The notes: generated by a model from the sequence alone, not told the origin. 64,000 bases of DNA from Telluribacter roseus (GCF_017355915.2 NZ_JAFEUV020000005.1:62001-126000); one strand, 5' to 3'; counted from the first letter of the stretch, positions 8,713-17,890 are shown. Translations and numbers: made by a program.

Positions 8713-10188
8713 TTAGTAAGAACGTGCAAACATAACCCGTCGGCTGGAAGGCTTACCGGTATAGATACAGGTACCTTCTTCTTCGGGAGCATTGAGAGGT
8801 ATACAACGAATGGTTGCCTTGGTCTCTTCCTTGATCTTCTCTTCGGTTTCAGGAGTACCATCCCAGTGGGCGAGCACAAACCCAGCTTTCCCGTCCAGTA
8901 CTGCTTTAAATTCCTCGTAGGTATCAACCTTAGTAGTATTCTCCTCCCGGAAGGCCAGCGCCTTGTTGTAGATAGACTGCTGAATGTCATCCAGCAGATT
9001 GCTGATGTAGGTAGAGATACCTTCCAGTGATACCGTCTCCTTGGTTTTGGTATCGCGGCGGGCCACTTCAACGGTACCATTTTCCAGATCGCGCATACCC
9101 ATCGCCAGGCGCACAGGTACTCCACGAAGCTCGTACTCGGCAAATTTCCAGCCGGGCTTGTTGGCGTCGCTGTCGTCAAACTTCACACTGATGCCCATCT
9201 TCTTGAGCTCCTTCCGGATCTCGTCGGCCTTCTTGCGCAGTTGGCCCAGTTGTTCGTCATTCTTGAATATAGGTACGATCACCACCTGTATGGGAGCCAG
9301 CTTGGGTGGCAGTACCAGTCCGCTGTCGTCGGAGTGAGCCATGATGAGTGCCCCCATCAGGCGGGTACTTACACCCCATGAGGTACCCCACACGTGCTCG
9401 AGCTTACCGTCGCGGTCCTGGAACTTCACATCAAATGCCTTGGCGAAGTTCTGGCCCAGGAAGTGGGATGTACCGGCCTGCAGCGCTTTGCCGTCCTGCA
9501 TAAGTGCTTCGATGCAGTACGTTTCCAGTGCGCCGGCGAAGCGCTCGTTAGGCGTTTTTACGCCACGCACCACAGGTACTGCCATCCACTCTTCGGCGAA
9601 GGTAGCGTATACCTCCAGCATCTGCTCCGTTTCGGCTATGGCCTCCTGAGCAGTAGCGTGCGCTGTATGGCCTTCCTGCCACAGAAACTCCGCCGTCCGC
9701 AGGAACAGACGCGTGCGCATTTCCCAGCGTACGACGTTGGCCCACTGGTTGATAAGTAGCGGCAGGTCGCGGTACGACTGGATCCAGTTTTTATAAGTAC
9801 TCCAGATAACGGTCTCCGATGTAGGCCGCACAATTAATTCTTCTTCTAATTTTGCATCAGGGTCTACAACCACTCCCTTGCCTTCGGGGTCATTCTTCAA
9901 ACGGTAGTGGGTAACGACGGCACACTCCTTGGCAAAACCCTCCACGTGGTCGGCTTCTTTGCTAAGATAGGATTTTGGGATAAAAAGAGGAAAGTACGCG
10001 TTGGTATGGCCGGTCTCCTTGAACATGTCGTCCAGAGCCCGCTGCATTTTTTCCCAGATTGAGTATCCGTAGGGTTTGATAACCATGCAACCGCGTACGG
10101 CTGAATTTTCGGCCAGGTCGGCCCTTCTTACCAGTTCATTGTACCATTCGGAGTAGTTTTCGCTACGAGAAGGTAAGGCTTTACTCAT
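8713..10188 (-). CDS. proS: Prolyl-tRNA synthetase, archaeal/eukaryal-like type
   Basis: ProRS of 491 residues, the short type lacking the bacterial INS editing domain and carrying the extra C-terminal domain that ends in FARSY. It attaches proline to tRNA(Pro). Class II motifs are visible: [23 protein letters not shown] (motif 1 region), [25 protein letters not shown] (motif 2) and [23 protein letters not shown] (motif 3). This type is usual in Bacteroidota. A -7 box (TATCTTTG) lies 62 bases upstream of the start and overlaps the region of the promoter for the divergent lipoprotein gene. The gene is likely monocistronic or co-transcribed with the FKBP gene. Confidence 0.95.
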   Translation of the reverse strand: MSKALPSRSENYSEWYNELVRRADLAENSAVRGCMVIKPYGYSIWEKMQRALDDMFKETGHTNAYFPLFIPKSYLSKEADHVEGFAKECAVVTHYRLKNDPEGKGVVVDPDAKLEEELIVRPTSETVIWSTYKNWIQSYRDLPLLINQWANVVRWEMRTRLFLRTAEFLWQEGHTAHATAQEAIAETEQMLEVYATFAEEWMAVPVVRGVKTPNERFAGALETYCIEALMQDGKALQAGTSHFLGQNFAKAFDVKFQDRDGKLEHVWGTSWGVSTRLMGALIMAHSDDSGLVLPPKLAPIQVVIVPIFKNDEQLGQLRKKADEIRKELKKMGISVKFDDSDANKPGWKFAEYELRGVPVRLAMGMRDLENGTVEVARRDTKTKETVSLEGISTYISNLLDDIQQSIYNKALAFREENTTKVDTYEEFKAVLDGKAGFVLAHWDGTPETEEKIKEETKATIRCIPLNAPEEEGTCIYTGKPSSRRVMFARSY

Positions 10189-10246
10189 GAGTAGTAGTAG
10201 TTAGTATACAATAGGTGACGTATTGCCAGGCAAATACAGTTAAAGG

Positions 10247-10276
10247 TTGCAAAGATAGTTTTTTATGCTATATTTG
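10247..10276 (+). promoter_or_regulatory. Promoter of the Gly/Met/Tyr-rich lipoprotein gene
   Basis: TTG at 10247-10249, a 19-base spacer and TATATTTG at 10269-10276 match the Bacteroidetes -33/-7 consensus. The start point should be near 10283, giving a leader of about 85 nt that contains two short dyads (GTTCCT/AGGAAC and CTCAA/TTGAG). Confidence 0.7.
10250..10257 (-). promoter_or_regulatory. Putative -7 box of proS
   Basis: TATCTTTG on the minus strand, an exact match to the Bacteroidetes TAnnTTTG element. No clear TTG lies at -33. It abuts the -33 TTG of the divergent lipoprotein promoter, so the two polymerases would compete. Confidence 0.5.
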
Positions 10277-10367
10277 TACTTAGCGAAGTTCCTCAATCGT
10301 TGAGTAAAAAACAGGAACATATTTAGGAATTTTATAGTTAATTAATAGAATATAACCCGATTGTGCC

Positions 10368-11708
10368 ATGACTACCTTACGAAATGTGAAGTACTTGTCG
10401 GTGGTTGCTCTCATAGGGGTTTGGGGTTGTTCCTCCAACCAATATGCATCGCGCTCCGGGGTAGAGTATGATGACCTCTACGGCAACTCATCTGATGTTG
10501 AGGTAGCCGTGAGAAATCGTCCTGCCAACGAAGCCCGTAGTCGCTACGACAATCCTGATTTCCAATCTACTGATGGTGTTGCCGCTAACGAAGGTACCAC
10601 CGATTACTATGATGAAAACTATCTGTCATCTCGCAAGGTGCAGCGTCCTGTTTCGGATGAAGTAGGATATAACGCTGGTTTCCGCGAGGGCTATATAGCC
10701 GGACAGACTGCCGTTTTTGATCCATTTTTCATGAATTCCTACGGAGGCTTCTGGCCCGGTAGCAGTGCGGCTTTCCGCATGGGCTTCCAGGTAGGTGTCA
10801 ATCGTTCTATGCGCCTCGGATTTAGTCCGTTTATCGGCATGGGTGGCATGTACGGTATGGGCCGCATGGGGTATAGCCCCTGGGGTATGTATCGTCCGTG
10901 GGGCTTTGATCCGTTCTGGGGGTCTTCAATGGCCTATGGCGGATTTGGTATGCCTTATGGCTATGGCATGTACGGAATGGGTGATCCTTTCTGGGGCATG
11001 AACAGCTGGGGTAGTCCATTCGGTGGTATGTATGGAGGCATGTATGGGTATGGTTTTAACCCATGGGCCTACAACCGTCCGGTGGTAATTGTAAACAATA
11101 ACAGCGATCGTAACGAGTATCGTCGTACTTACGGACCCCGTGGAAGTGCCACCGGCCGCAGTACTGATACCTACAACCGTGGCTTTGTAAACACCACCCG
11201 TAGCAGCCGTAACGCTAACGCCAATGCCGCCGGTCGTCAGGGAGCCAATGCCGGATACGATAATTCAGCAGCTACCAACTCCCGTGGTACTACCAGCAGC
11301 GATGCTTACTACGCTCGTCCTAGAAGCAACAGCAGCGGAACCTACTACGGAGGTAACAGCAGCACAGGACGTTCAAGTGCTGAAGGTACTTCTACCTACT
11401 CAGGCAGCGAGTCCCGCAGGTCTTCGTCCAATGGTGATTACTACTATTCACGTCCTCGCTCCAACAGCAGCGGAACCTACTCGGGAAGCACCGGAACGAG
11501 CCGTAGCTACGGTACCAGCAGCCAGCCATCGTCCAGAACCTACGATAGCGGAACGCGCAGTAACTCTACCTACCAGGCTCCTTCGCGTCAATCTTCTCCT
11601 TCGTGGGGAGGCCAGAGCAGCCCGCGTAGCAGTGCACCAGCCTCTATGCCATCCGGTGGCGGCGGCGGTGGTGGAAGCAGTGCTCCGCGATCACGTGGTC
11701 CAAGATGA
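10368..11708 (+). CDS. Gly/Met/Tyr-rich, Ser/Arg-repeat lipoprotein of unknown function
   Basis: 446-residue predicted lipoprotein. A basic N-terminus and hydrophobic segment end in a lipobox-like GVWGC with acylated Cys21. After an acidic stretch comes a region (about 120-235) rich in Gly, Met, Tyr, Trp, Phe and Pro (GMYGMGRMGYSPWGMY), then a long disordered half rich in Ser, Gly, Asn, Arg, Thr and Tyr. The motif YYxRPRSNSSGTY occurs twice, 135 bases apart (11307-11345 and 11442-11480), so part of the tail is an internal duplication of about 45 residues. It ends in a polyglycine run and SAPRSRGPR. No enzyme domain is visible. It starts 180 bases from proS, divergently, with a consensus promoter and its own terminator. 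A structural or adhesive surface role is only a guess. Confidence 0.8.
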   Translation: MTTLRNVKYLSVVALIGVWGCSSNQYASRSGVEYDDLYGNSSDVEVAVRNRPANEARSRYDNPDFQSTDGVAANEGTTDYYDENYLSSRKVQRPVSDEVGYNAGFREGYIAGQTAVFDPFFMNSYGGFWPGSSAAFRMGFQVGVNRSMRLGFSPFIGMGGMYGMGRMGYSPWGMYRPWGFDPFWGSSMAYGGFGMPYGYGMYGMGDPFWGMNSWGSPFGGMYGGMYGYGFNPWAYNRPVVIVNNNSDRNEYRRTYGPRGSATGRSTDTYNRGFVNTTRSSRNANANAAGRQGANAGYDNSAATNSRGTTSSDAYYARPRSNSSGTYYGGNSSTGRSSAEGTSTYSGSESRRSSSNGDYYYSRPRSNSSGTYSGSTGTSRSYGTSSQPSSRTYDSGTRSNSTYQAPSRQSSPSWGGQSSPRSSAPASMPSGGGGGGGSSAPRSRGPR

Positions 11709-11761
11709 TAAGAGTTGAGTGAAAATAGGTGAAACAAGATTCACCGAAGTGAGTTATATAC

Positions 11762-11805
11762 AAAGACCCCGTAGAATGTGATATTTTGCGGGGTCTTTCG
11801 TTTTT
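11762..11805 (+). terminator. Terminator of the lipoprotein gene
   Basis: AAAGACCCCG at 11762-11771 pairs with CGGGGTCTTT at 11789-11798, with a 17-base loop, followed by CGTTTTT. Confidence 0.85.
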
Positions 11806-11846
11806 ATATCAAACAGCTTTTTGAACTACTATACTAAATAAGGTCC

Positions 11847-13391
11847 ATGAAAAAAAAAGGAAAATGGCTGGGAGGTCTGGCGGCGCTGCTGCTGTCTCTG
11901 CCCACTCAGGCACAATATGCGTACGATGCGTTACGGTTCTCCGAAATGTTTCAGACAGGTACGGCGCGCTTTCAGGGAATTGGCGGTAACCAGGCCTCAC
12001 TGGGTGGAGACGCCAGCTCAATCGCAGGAAACCCGGCAGGTCTTGGGTTTTACAATCGCTCAGAGTTGAGTATAAGTCCGGCCTTTACCAACATCAACAC
12101 CCGCGGTAGCTACATCGGACAAACTACTACCGATGGAAAGACCACACCTAATCTGGCTCATGCCTCGCTCGTTATAGCCGGCAACCCCCAGAGCTATAAC
12201 CGTAAGTGGAAGCGTACCTCTATTGGTATATCCTTCTCCCGTCAGCAGTCATTCCAGAACCTGTTTACGTACCGGGGAACCAATAACCGCTCGTCTTTCG
12301 GCGACTACGCAGTAGAGCAGGCCAATGCCCGTAACATCTCGGCGGAGCGTCTGGATGCCGACGATTACAATCCTAACGTCAATGAGGCTTACTCGCTGGA
12401 AGGTGCCTACTACCAGCTGTATCTTCTCAATCCCTCTACGGCAGTAGGGCCACCGTACTTCCGCTATGACCGCAATAGCCCCACCGACCAGATGGGTACT
12501 TTTGAGTCAACCGGCGCCCATTCGCAATGGAACTTTGCCTACGCCGGTAACTACGCCGATAAGCTGTATATTGGACTTTCGTTAGGATTCAACCGGATCA
12601 ACTACAGCTACACGCATACCCTGAATGAACGCTATACGGCGGGACAAGTATTCAGGGGGCTCACCCACAGTGAAGACCTGAACGTGACCGGCAATGGATT
12701 CAATGGTACCCTGGGAGTTATTTACCGGGCTACACCAGCCTTACAGCTCGGTGGATCGATTACATCACCTACCTTTATGGGATTGCGCGAAACCTTCAAT
12801 GAGGTGGCCTCAGTGGATGTAATAGGTATACCTGCGGATAATCAGACAACCTTTGTACCGGATATCACCCGGATCCCACTGGCTCCCAACGATTTTGAGT
12901 ATAATATCACCAGCCCGCTACGGGCATCGGGTGGAGCTACCTACTTCTTTGGTACCAATGGCTTCCTGACCGGTACCGTTGAGTACGTTGGCTTCCGGGG
13001 CATGCGTGTCAACTCGCGTAACCTGAGTGGGATTGATAACACGAACTTCCGTAATGAGAACAACAACGAGATCAGAAACACGTTCAACAACACCGTCAAT
13101 GTACGGTTGGGTGGAGAGGCTCGTATGAATCAGTTCCGGGCCCGCGCTGGAGTGGCTTACCTGGGTGATCCGTATCGTACCATGCTGGATGGTCTGGACC
13201 GGAGCAAGCTGCTGTTCTCGGGTGGAGTGGGTTTCCGTAGCGAACGCTTCTTTATTGATGTTACAGGTACCTACTATACCTTCAAGTCGACGTTTACGCC
13301 TTACGTGCTGAACAACCCCAATGACTATGCATCGGTAGACATCAGCAATCGTAATACCAACATCATAGTGACACTGGGTACGTTCTTCTGA
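11847..13391 (+). CDS. OmpP1/FadL-like outer membrane beta-barrel protein
   Basis: 514 residues with a signal peptide ending LPTQAQ. The mature start, YDALRFSEMFQTGTARFQGIGG followed by NQASLGGDASSIAGNPAGLGFYNRSELSISP, is the pattern seen in Bacteroidota OmpP1/FadL/TodX-like proteins, often labelled hemin receptor in databases. The rest alternates aromatic and polar residues as in a beta-barrel (GNYADKLYIGLSLGFNRINYSY, FFIDVTGTYYTFKSTFTPY) and ends in an aromatic residue (VTLGTFF), consistent with BAM recognition. A role in transport of hydrophobic compounds is plausible by family, but the substrate is unknown. It is flanked by terminators on both sides and so is monocistronic. Confidence 0.8.
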   Translation: MKKKGKWLGGLAALLLSLPTQAQYAYDALRFSEMFQTGTARFQGIGGNQASLGGDASSIAGNPAGLGFYNRSELSISPAFTNINTRGSYIGQTTTDGKTTPNLAHASLVIAGNPQSYNRKWKRTSIGISFSRQQSFQNLFTYRGTNNRSSFGDYAVEQANARNISAERLDADDYNPNVNEAYSLEGAYYQLYLLNPSTAVGPPYFRYDRNSPTDQMGTFESTGAHSQWNFAYAGNYADKLYIGLSLGFNRINYSYTHTLNERYTAGQVFRGLTHSEDLNVTGNGFNGTLGVIYRATPALQLGGSITSPTFMGLRETFNEVASVDVIGIPADNQTTFVPDITRIPLAPNDFEYNITSPLRASGGATYFFGTNGFLTGTVEYVGFRGMRVNSRNLSGIDNTNFRNENNNEIRNTFNNTVNVRLGGEARMNQFRARAGVAYLGDPYRTMLDGLDRSKLLFSGGVGFRSERFFIDVTGTYYTFKSTFTPYVLNNPNDYASVDISNRNTNIIVTLGTFF

Positions 13392-13414
13392 GAACAAAGT
13401 AACTTTGATAAAGT

Positions 13415-13459
13415 ATAAACAGGAAGGGCTCCCGCCATACGGGAGCCCTTCCTGTTTAT
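13415..13459. terminator. 20-bp perfect inverted-repeat terminator
   Basis: Arms 13415-13434 and 13440-13459 are perfectly complementary with a five-base loop (CCATA). The inner GC-rich stem is flanked by ATAAAC / GTTTAT. It separates the convergent outer-membrane and shikimate kinase genes. Confidence 0.9.
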
Positions 13460-13487
13460 CGTAAGATTGTATAACGATAGTAAAAAG

Positions 13488-13994
13488 CTACTGTAAGTAC
13501 GGCCTGATCAGGTACAGGAGCGTGTCAATGTCCGTTTCGCCCGATACGGTGAGGTCGGCCCGGGAGTAGTAGGGGAGCCGGGCTTCGTACTTCTGGGAAA
13601 GCTCATTTTCCAGTGACGAAACCCCTGACAGCAGCGGGCGATCGTCCTGACCGTGGCTTTCAATCCGCCGGGCCAGTACAGCAGGCGGTACATCCAAGAA
13701 TACGCTTACTCCGTTGTCTTTGATAAAATCCATGTTGTCAAAAAAACAGGGTACTCCGCCTCCGGTCGCTATTACTAATCCGCGGTTGGGTAAGGTAGCT
13801 TTGAGGATGCGGCTCTCCACCTCCCTGAAGTACCCTTCTCCCTTCTGAGCGAAGATCTCGGGGATACTCATCTGCTGATCTTTGACGATGAGCTTATCCA
13901 TATCTACAAACCGGTACCAAAGTTCCTTGGCCAGCTTTTTGCCCAGAGTAGATTTGCCCGATGAAGGCATGCCTATCAGAAAAATATTCTTCAT
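13488..13994 (-). CDS. aroK: Shikimate kinase
   Basis: 168-residue shikimate kinase; it phosphorylates shikimate in the route to chorismate. Start at ATG 13994 because MKNIFLIGMPSSGKSTLG is the canonical family N-terminus, with the P-loop GMPSSGKS at residues 8-15; the frame is open upstream but overlaps the end of the previous gene. Further motifs: FVDMDKLI (shikimate-binding Asp), FREVESRIL, ATGGGVPC, and the LID region RPLLSG. It begins eight bases after the stop of the BT_3928-like gene, so the two are probably co-transcribed. Confidence 0.93.
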   Translation of the reverse strand: MKNIFLIGMPSSGKSTLGKKLAKELWYRFVDMDKLIVKDQQMSIPEIFAQKGEGYFREVESRILKATLPNRGLVIATGGGVPCFFDNMDFIKDNGVSVFLDVPPAVLARRIESHGQDDRPLLSGVSSLENELSQKYEARLPYYSRADLTVSGETDIDTLLYLIRPYLQ

Positions 13995-14002
13995 CGACGC
14001 TA

Positions 14003-15097
14003 TTAGCTGTTTGCTTTCTCTACTACTTCTTCCGTGGTAGGCGTATCGTTGTAGTGCCACTTGCCTTTGACGGTACCCTCGCTGAGCAGCCATATGCCCG
14101 GGTTTGAGCGGGAGATGGTCTTCAGTACGGTAGCATCCGCATAGTAGTAAGGTACATTGAGTTGCTGCGCTTTGATGAACTTCTCGATATCGCTACCACT
14201 GGCCGAGGTCAGGATAACTGGCTCGATACCCTGCGCTTTTACTTCTGTCACCAGCTTGCGAAGATCCGGGAATGCCGCCAGGTTCAGGTCTTTCAGGTTC
14301 TTGATAATGATAAACAGCTTCTTGCCTTCGAAGGTAGCCTGCGTAAAGTCTCCTTCGTCGTTCCAGGTGCGGTAGTCGGTAATCTTGGGCTTGGCGTTCT
14401 CGTTCAGCACTACCATCTCCTTGAACTTGTAGGTAGTATCCGACGGGAACTGCTCGTACTCGTATTCCTTACCATCCTTTTCAAATACATACTTGTAGCG
14501 GAGTGGCTCCGAGGGCTGCATCTGCTGCGGGATGTTAGCTCCCACCTTGTAAGGAAGCAGGTCCAGAATGGGCAGGTGCCGGATGGCATAGAAGGCAATA
14601 CCCAGCGAGAATACCGTAGCTATAACGACTATTATACCCGTAGGGAGCGCCCTGAACTGGTGGCGTTGCCAGAGGATCAGCAGGATCAGGGCCAGCAGGA
14701 ATATATCCTTGCCGAAGGAAGTCCATGGTTTGAGCTTAATGGCATCCCCGAAGCAGCCACAGTCGGTGACCTTATTGAAGTAGGCTGAGTAGAACGTCAG
14801 GAACGTAAAGAACACGATAATGATCAGCAGCAGCCAGGATACCGTTTTGGGCTTGTAGCTGACCAGCAGGGCTACGCCCAGAATCACCTCGGCCGCGCAA
14901 AGGAATACGGAGAGGTACAGGGCATAGGGTACGAGCGCTATGAAAAAGTCATGCAGGGCAGGTACATCGGCCGCAAATACTTCAAAGTACTCTTCCAGCT
15001 TGATCTGGGTACCAACGGGATCGTTCAATTTGATCAGTCCCGAGAAAATAAATATGACTCCTACTACTATGCGGGCTATTTGAGCAACAATCTTCAT
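14003..15097 (-). CDS. BT_3928-type DoxX/MauE membrane protein with thioredoxin-like tail
   Basis: 364 residues. The N-terminal half is a four- or five-helix DoxX/MauE-like membrane domain (IARIVVGVIFIFSGLIKLNDP) carrying the DCGCFGDAI motif found in MauE-type proteins, whose cysteines suggest a disulfide-relay or quinone-linked redox role. The C-terminal half (about 190-360) is periplasmic and thioredoxin-like in layout (KLFIIIKNLKDLN, EPVILTSASGSDIEKF, NPGIWLLSEGTVKGKWHY), but lacks a CxxC. The family is widespread in Bacteroidota; the function is not proven. It is followed closely by aroK. Confidence 0.85.
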   Translation of the reverse strand: MKIVAQIARIVVGVIFIFSGLIKLNDPVGTQIKLEEYFEVFAADVPALHDFFIALVPYALYLSVFLCAAEVILGVALLVSYKPKTVSWLLLIIIVFFTFLTFYSAYFNKVTDCGCFGDAIKLKPWTSFGKDIFLLALILLILWQRHQFRALPTGIIVVIATVFSLGIAFYAIRHLPILDLLPYKVGANIPQQMQPSEPLRYKYVFEKDGKEYEYEQFPSDTTYKFKEMVVLNENAKPKITDYRTWNDEGDFTQATFEGKKLFIIIKNLKDLNLAAFPDLRKLVTEVKAQGIEPVILTSASGSDIEKFIKAQQLNVPYYYADATVLKTISRSNPGIWLLSEGTVKGKWHYNDTPTTEEVVEKANS

Positions 15098-15177
15098 GAT
15101 AGAATCAAAGAGGGTTTATATAGCAAAGTACAAACCGGCTGATTTATTGCCGGAGGTGTTCAGAAATCTGTAGCTGT

Positions 15178-15723
15178 TCAATTCGTGTGCAGCGCGTTGG
15201 ACTTGATCAGACAGAATACTGAATAGTTGATGATATCCTGGTAGCCCGACTTAACCCCCTCCGATACCAGCGTATGCCCCTGGTTGTCCTCGATCTGCTT
15301 GATGCGCAGCAGCTTCATCAGGATGATGTCCGTCATGGAGCTCACGCGCATATCCCGCCAGGCCTCACCGTAGTCGTGGTTTTTGTTGAAGAGTAGTTGT
15401 TTTACTTCTTCTACTTGCTCGTTGTACAGGCGGCTGAGTTCATCGGAGCCAAGTTCGCCGGGCTTCTGGTCCAGGGCGATCTGGATCAGGGCCATCACGC
15501 AGTAGTTGATGATGCCGATAAACTCCCCCGAGATATTATCCTCCACTTTCTGGACTCCTTTTTCCTGAATGGTGCGGATACGCTGGGCTTTGATAAATAT
15601 CTGATCGGTGATAGATGGCAGGCGCAGGATCCGCCACGAGGTACCGTAGTCTTTGTTTTTCTTTTCAAAAAGGTCTTGGCAATGTCGGATGATCTCCTGA
15701 TATTCCGCTTCGGTAGATTTCAC
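15178..15723 (-). CDS. DUF1599 domain protein
   Basis: 181 residues when started at GTG 15723, where VKSTEAEYQEIIRHCQDLF begins the family-like sequence; upstream in-frame residues are antisense to folP and look unnatural. The protein has two similar halves, each with a KKNKDYGTSWRILR- or NKNHDYGEAWRDMR-type segment followed by a helix ending in I-K-x-x-R-I, so it is an internal duplication. The pattern resembles all-alpha NTP pyrophosphohydrolases, but the function is unknown. It is divergent from folP with only 13 bases between start codons. Confidence 0.8.
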   Translation of the reverse strand: MKSTEAEYQEIIRHCQDLFEKKNKDYGTSWRILRLPSITDQIFIKAQRIRTIQEKGVQKVEDNISGEFIGIINYCVMALIQIALDQKPGELGSDELSRLYNEQVEEVKQLLFNKNHDYGEAWRDMRVSSMTDIILMKLLRIKQIEDNQGHTLVSEGVKSGYQDIINYSVFCLIKSNALHTN

Positions 15724-15736
15724 AGCAGTTAAAAGT

Positions 15737-16612
15737 ATGAGTAGCGATTTAAAGATTAATACGTCGCAAGATATAAAAAAAACGCTCAATGTAGGGGGAC
15801 GACTGGTGGAGCTTTCACCACCTCTGATCATGGGTATTCTTAATATTACACCTGATTCGTTTTTTAAGGGAGGCCGGGTCAGCACCAGTCCGGATGAGGT
15901 ACTGCAACGGGCAGGAGGGACGTACGAGCAGGGCGCTGCTATTCTGGATATAGGGGGCTACTCCACCCGCCCCGGTGCGCTGGAGGTAAGCCAGGCCGAA
16001 GAGCTGGACCGGGTACTGCCGGTGATCCAAAGCATCCGTAAGCATGTACCGGATGCGCTTATTTCGGTGGATACCTTCAGAGCGGGCGTAGCCCTAGAGG
16101 CGGTACGGGCCGGTGCTGATATCATCAATGACGTGTCGGGAGGTACTCTGGACGCGGCTATGTTTGATACCGTAGCGGCCCTCAAAGTACCTTATGTATT
16201 GATGCACATGCGGGGTACTCCCCAGACCATGACCAAGCTTGCCAACTACGAGCGGCTGGTACCTGATATCCTGAAAGAGCTACAGCAAAAACTGGTGGAA
16301 CTACGGCAGAAAGGAGTGGCCGATATCATCATTGATCCGGGCTTTGGATTTGCCAAGACCGTAGCGCAGAACTTCAGACTCATGCGGAGCCTGAGCGAGT
16401 TTCATCAGCTCGGGTGTCCGCTGCTGGTGGGCGTTTCAAGAAAGTCAATGGTATGGCGTACGCTGGGTGTAACAGCCGAAGAGGCCCTGAATGGTACTAC
16501 TGTATTGAATACCCTGGCTTTGCAGCAGGGGGCGGATATATTGCGGGTACATGATGTGAGAGAAGCCGCCGAAGCCGTTAAACTTTGGCAGCTGACAGTG
16601 TCTAAGGATTAG
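15737..16612 (+). CDS. folP: Dihydropteroate synthase
   Basis: FolP, 291 residues; it condenses 6-hydroxymethyl-dihydropterin diphosphate with p-aminobenzoate in folate synthesis and is the sulfonamide target. Motifs: MGILNITPDSFFKGG, DIGGYSTRPGA, DIINDVSGG, MHMRGTP, IDPGFGFAKT and GVSRKSM. The N-terminus carries about 18 residues ahead of the first family-like strand, and ATG 15737 is the only usable start. The diadenylate cyclase gene follows after 41 bases, a linkage often seen in Bacteroidota. Its promoter must overlap the 5' end of the divergent DUF1599 gene. Confidence 0.95.
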   Translation: MSSDLKINTSQDIKKTLNVGGRLVELSPPLIMGILNITPDSFFKGGRVSTSPDEVLQRAGGTYEQGAAILDIGGYSTRPGALEVSQAEELDRVLPVIQSIRKHVPDALISVDTFRAGVALEAVRAGADIINDVSGGTLDAAMFDTVAALKVPYVLMHMRGTPQTMTKLANYERLVPDILKELQQKLVELRQKGVADIIIDPGFGFAKTVAQNFRLMRSLSEFHQLGCPLLVGVSRKSMVWRTLGVTAEEALNGTTVLNTLALQQGADILRVHDVREAAEAVKLWQLTVSKD

Positions 16613-16653
16613 AAAAATGATAATTTAGGCCCATAATTAATTTCCACATCACT

Positions 16654-17463
16654 ATGCGCATTGGCTTTCTGTCTGTTCAATGGACCGACCTGCTTGATAT
16701 ACTACTAGTTGCATTCTTACTTTATCAGATTTACGACCTCGTTCGGGGCAGTATTGCCAGCCGGGTATTCCTGGGGTACCTGCTGGTGTATATCTTTTAC
16801 CTAATTGTCAAAGGGTTGGGGCTGGAGCTGCTGACGGCCATTCTGGAATACTTTATGGGAGTGGGAGCTATTGCTCTGATCGTGATCTTCCAGCAGGAGA
16901 TCCGGCGCTTTCTGCTGATTATCGGCAAGTCTACGGTATTTTCTAACAACCGACTGCTCGCCAGAGTATTCGGAGCCGCCGAAGCCAGTGTACACACCCA
17001 GACCCTGAAAGAAGTAGTAGACGCGAGCCGTAACATTTCGGCTGACTTTAGTGGTGCCCTGATTGTCATCAAGAAGAAAGACGACCTCGAGAAGTTTATC
17101 CTGACCGGGGAGCAGCTTGATGCCCGGGTGTCCAAGCCGCTGCTGATCTCCCTATTCAACCAATATAGCGCACTGCACGACGGTGCCGTTATTATCGAGG
17201 AGGGGCGGCTTAAGGCGGCACGCTGTGTACTGCCTGTGGCTGATGGCGACGATGTACCGTCGGCACTGGGATTCAGGCACCGGGCTGCCATCGGTATGAG
17301 CGAAACAACCGATGCGGCCGTGGTGGTTATATCGGAACAGACCGGACGTATTTCGCTGGCGGTAGAAGGGGAATTGTACAACAACATCCCGCCCTCTGAG
17401 CTGGAGATACGACTGAAAGAATATCTGCTGTCAGACACACAGCGTCCGCCCACTAAGAACTAG
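16654..17463 (+). CDS. cdaA: Diadenylate cyclase CdaA (c-di-AMP synthase)
   Basis: 269-residue membrane-bound diadenylate cyclase. Three transmembrane helices occupy roughly residues 10-85, followed by a DisA_N catalytic domain with the LHDGAVII (DGA) and GFRHRAAIGMSE (RHR) motifs that bind ATP. It makes c-di-AMP, which controls potassium uptake, osmotic balance and cell-wall homeostasis. The tail (QRPPTKN) is short. No CdaR/YbbR regulator gene is adjacent. It probably shares a transcript with folP. Confidence 0.93.
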   Translation: MRIGFLSVQWTDLLDILLVAFLLYQIYDLVRGSIASRVFLGYLLVYIFYLIVKGLGLELLTAILEYFMGVGAIALIVIFQQEIRRFLLIIGKSTVFSNNRLLARVFGAAEASVHTQTLKEVVDASRNISADFSGALIVIKKKDDLEKFILTGEQLDARVSKPLLISLFNQYSALHDGAVIIEEGRLKAARCVLPVADGDDVPSALGFRHRAAIGMSETTDAAVVVISEQTGRISLAVEGELYNNIPPSELEIRLKEYLLSDTQRPPTKN

Positions 17464-17565
17464 CCAGGATAAGCCGCTGAGATATAAAGGCCTTAGGAGA
17501 GGGGAGGTCAGAGGGGAAGCAGCTGGGGTAAACGTTGAAAATAGAATATAATTGCAATCAAAATT

Positions 17566-17595
17566 TTGCATTTAAGGTAGATATGCCTATTTTTG
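17566..17595 (+). promoter_or_regulatory. Promoter of rpsT
   Basis: TTG at 17566-17568, a 19-base spacer and TATTTTTG at 17588-17595 match the Bacteroidetes consensus. The start point is expected near 17602, about 30 bases before the rpsT start codon. Confidence 0.75.
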
Positions 17596-17632
17596 CAGAC
17601 CTTTTCAAGAATAGAAAAACATCATTTTAAAA

Positions 17633-17890
17633 ATGGCAAATCATAAGTCTGCATTAAAGCGTATTCGTGCCAACGAAACCAAGCGTCTGCGTAATCGTTA
17701 CCAGCACAAAACTACTCGTTCTTATATCAAGAAACTAAAGGGAACTCACGAGAAGGAAGCTGCTTCAGTACTATATAAGACAGTATCTTCTATGCTGGAT
17801 CGTCTGGCTAAGAAAAACGTGATTCACAAGAATAAGGCTGCTAACCAGAAGTCGAAGCTGGCTAAGTTCGTAAACTCACTAGCTGCTTAA
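17633..17890 (+). CDS. rpsT: Ribosomal protein S20
   Basis: 85 residues, the normal length for S20 (bS20), a 30S subunit protein that binds 16S rRNA. Sequence MANHKSALKRIRANETKRLRNR is diagnostic, with basic helices throughout (KKNVIHKNKAANQKSKLAK). It is monocistronic, with a consensus promoter upstream and a terminator downstream. Confidence 0.97.
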   Translation: MANHKSALKRIRANETKRLRNRYQHKTTRSYIKKLKGTHEKEAASVLYKTVSSMLDRLAKKNVIHKNKAANQKSKLAKFVNSLAA

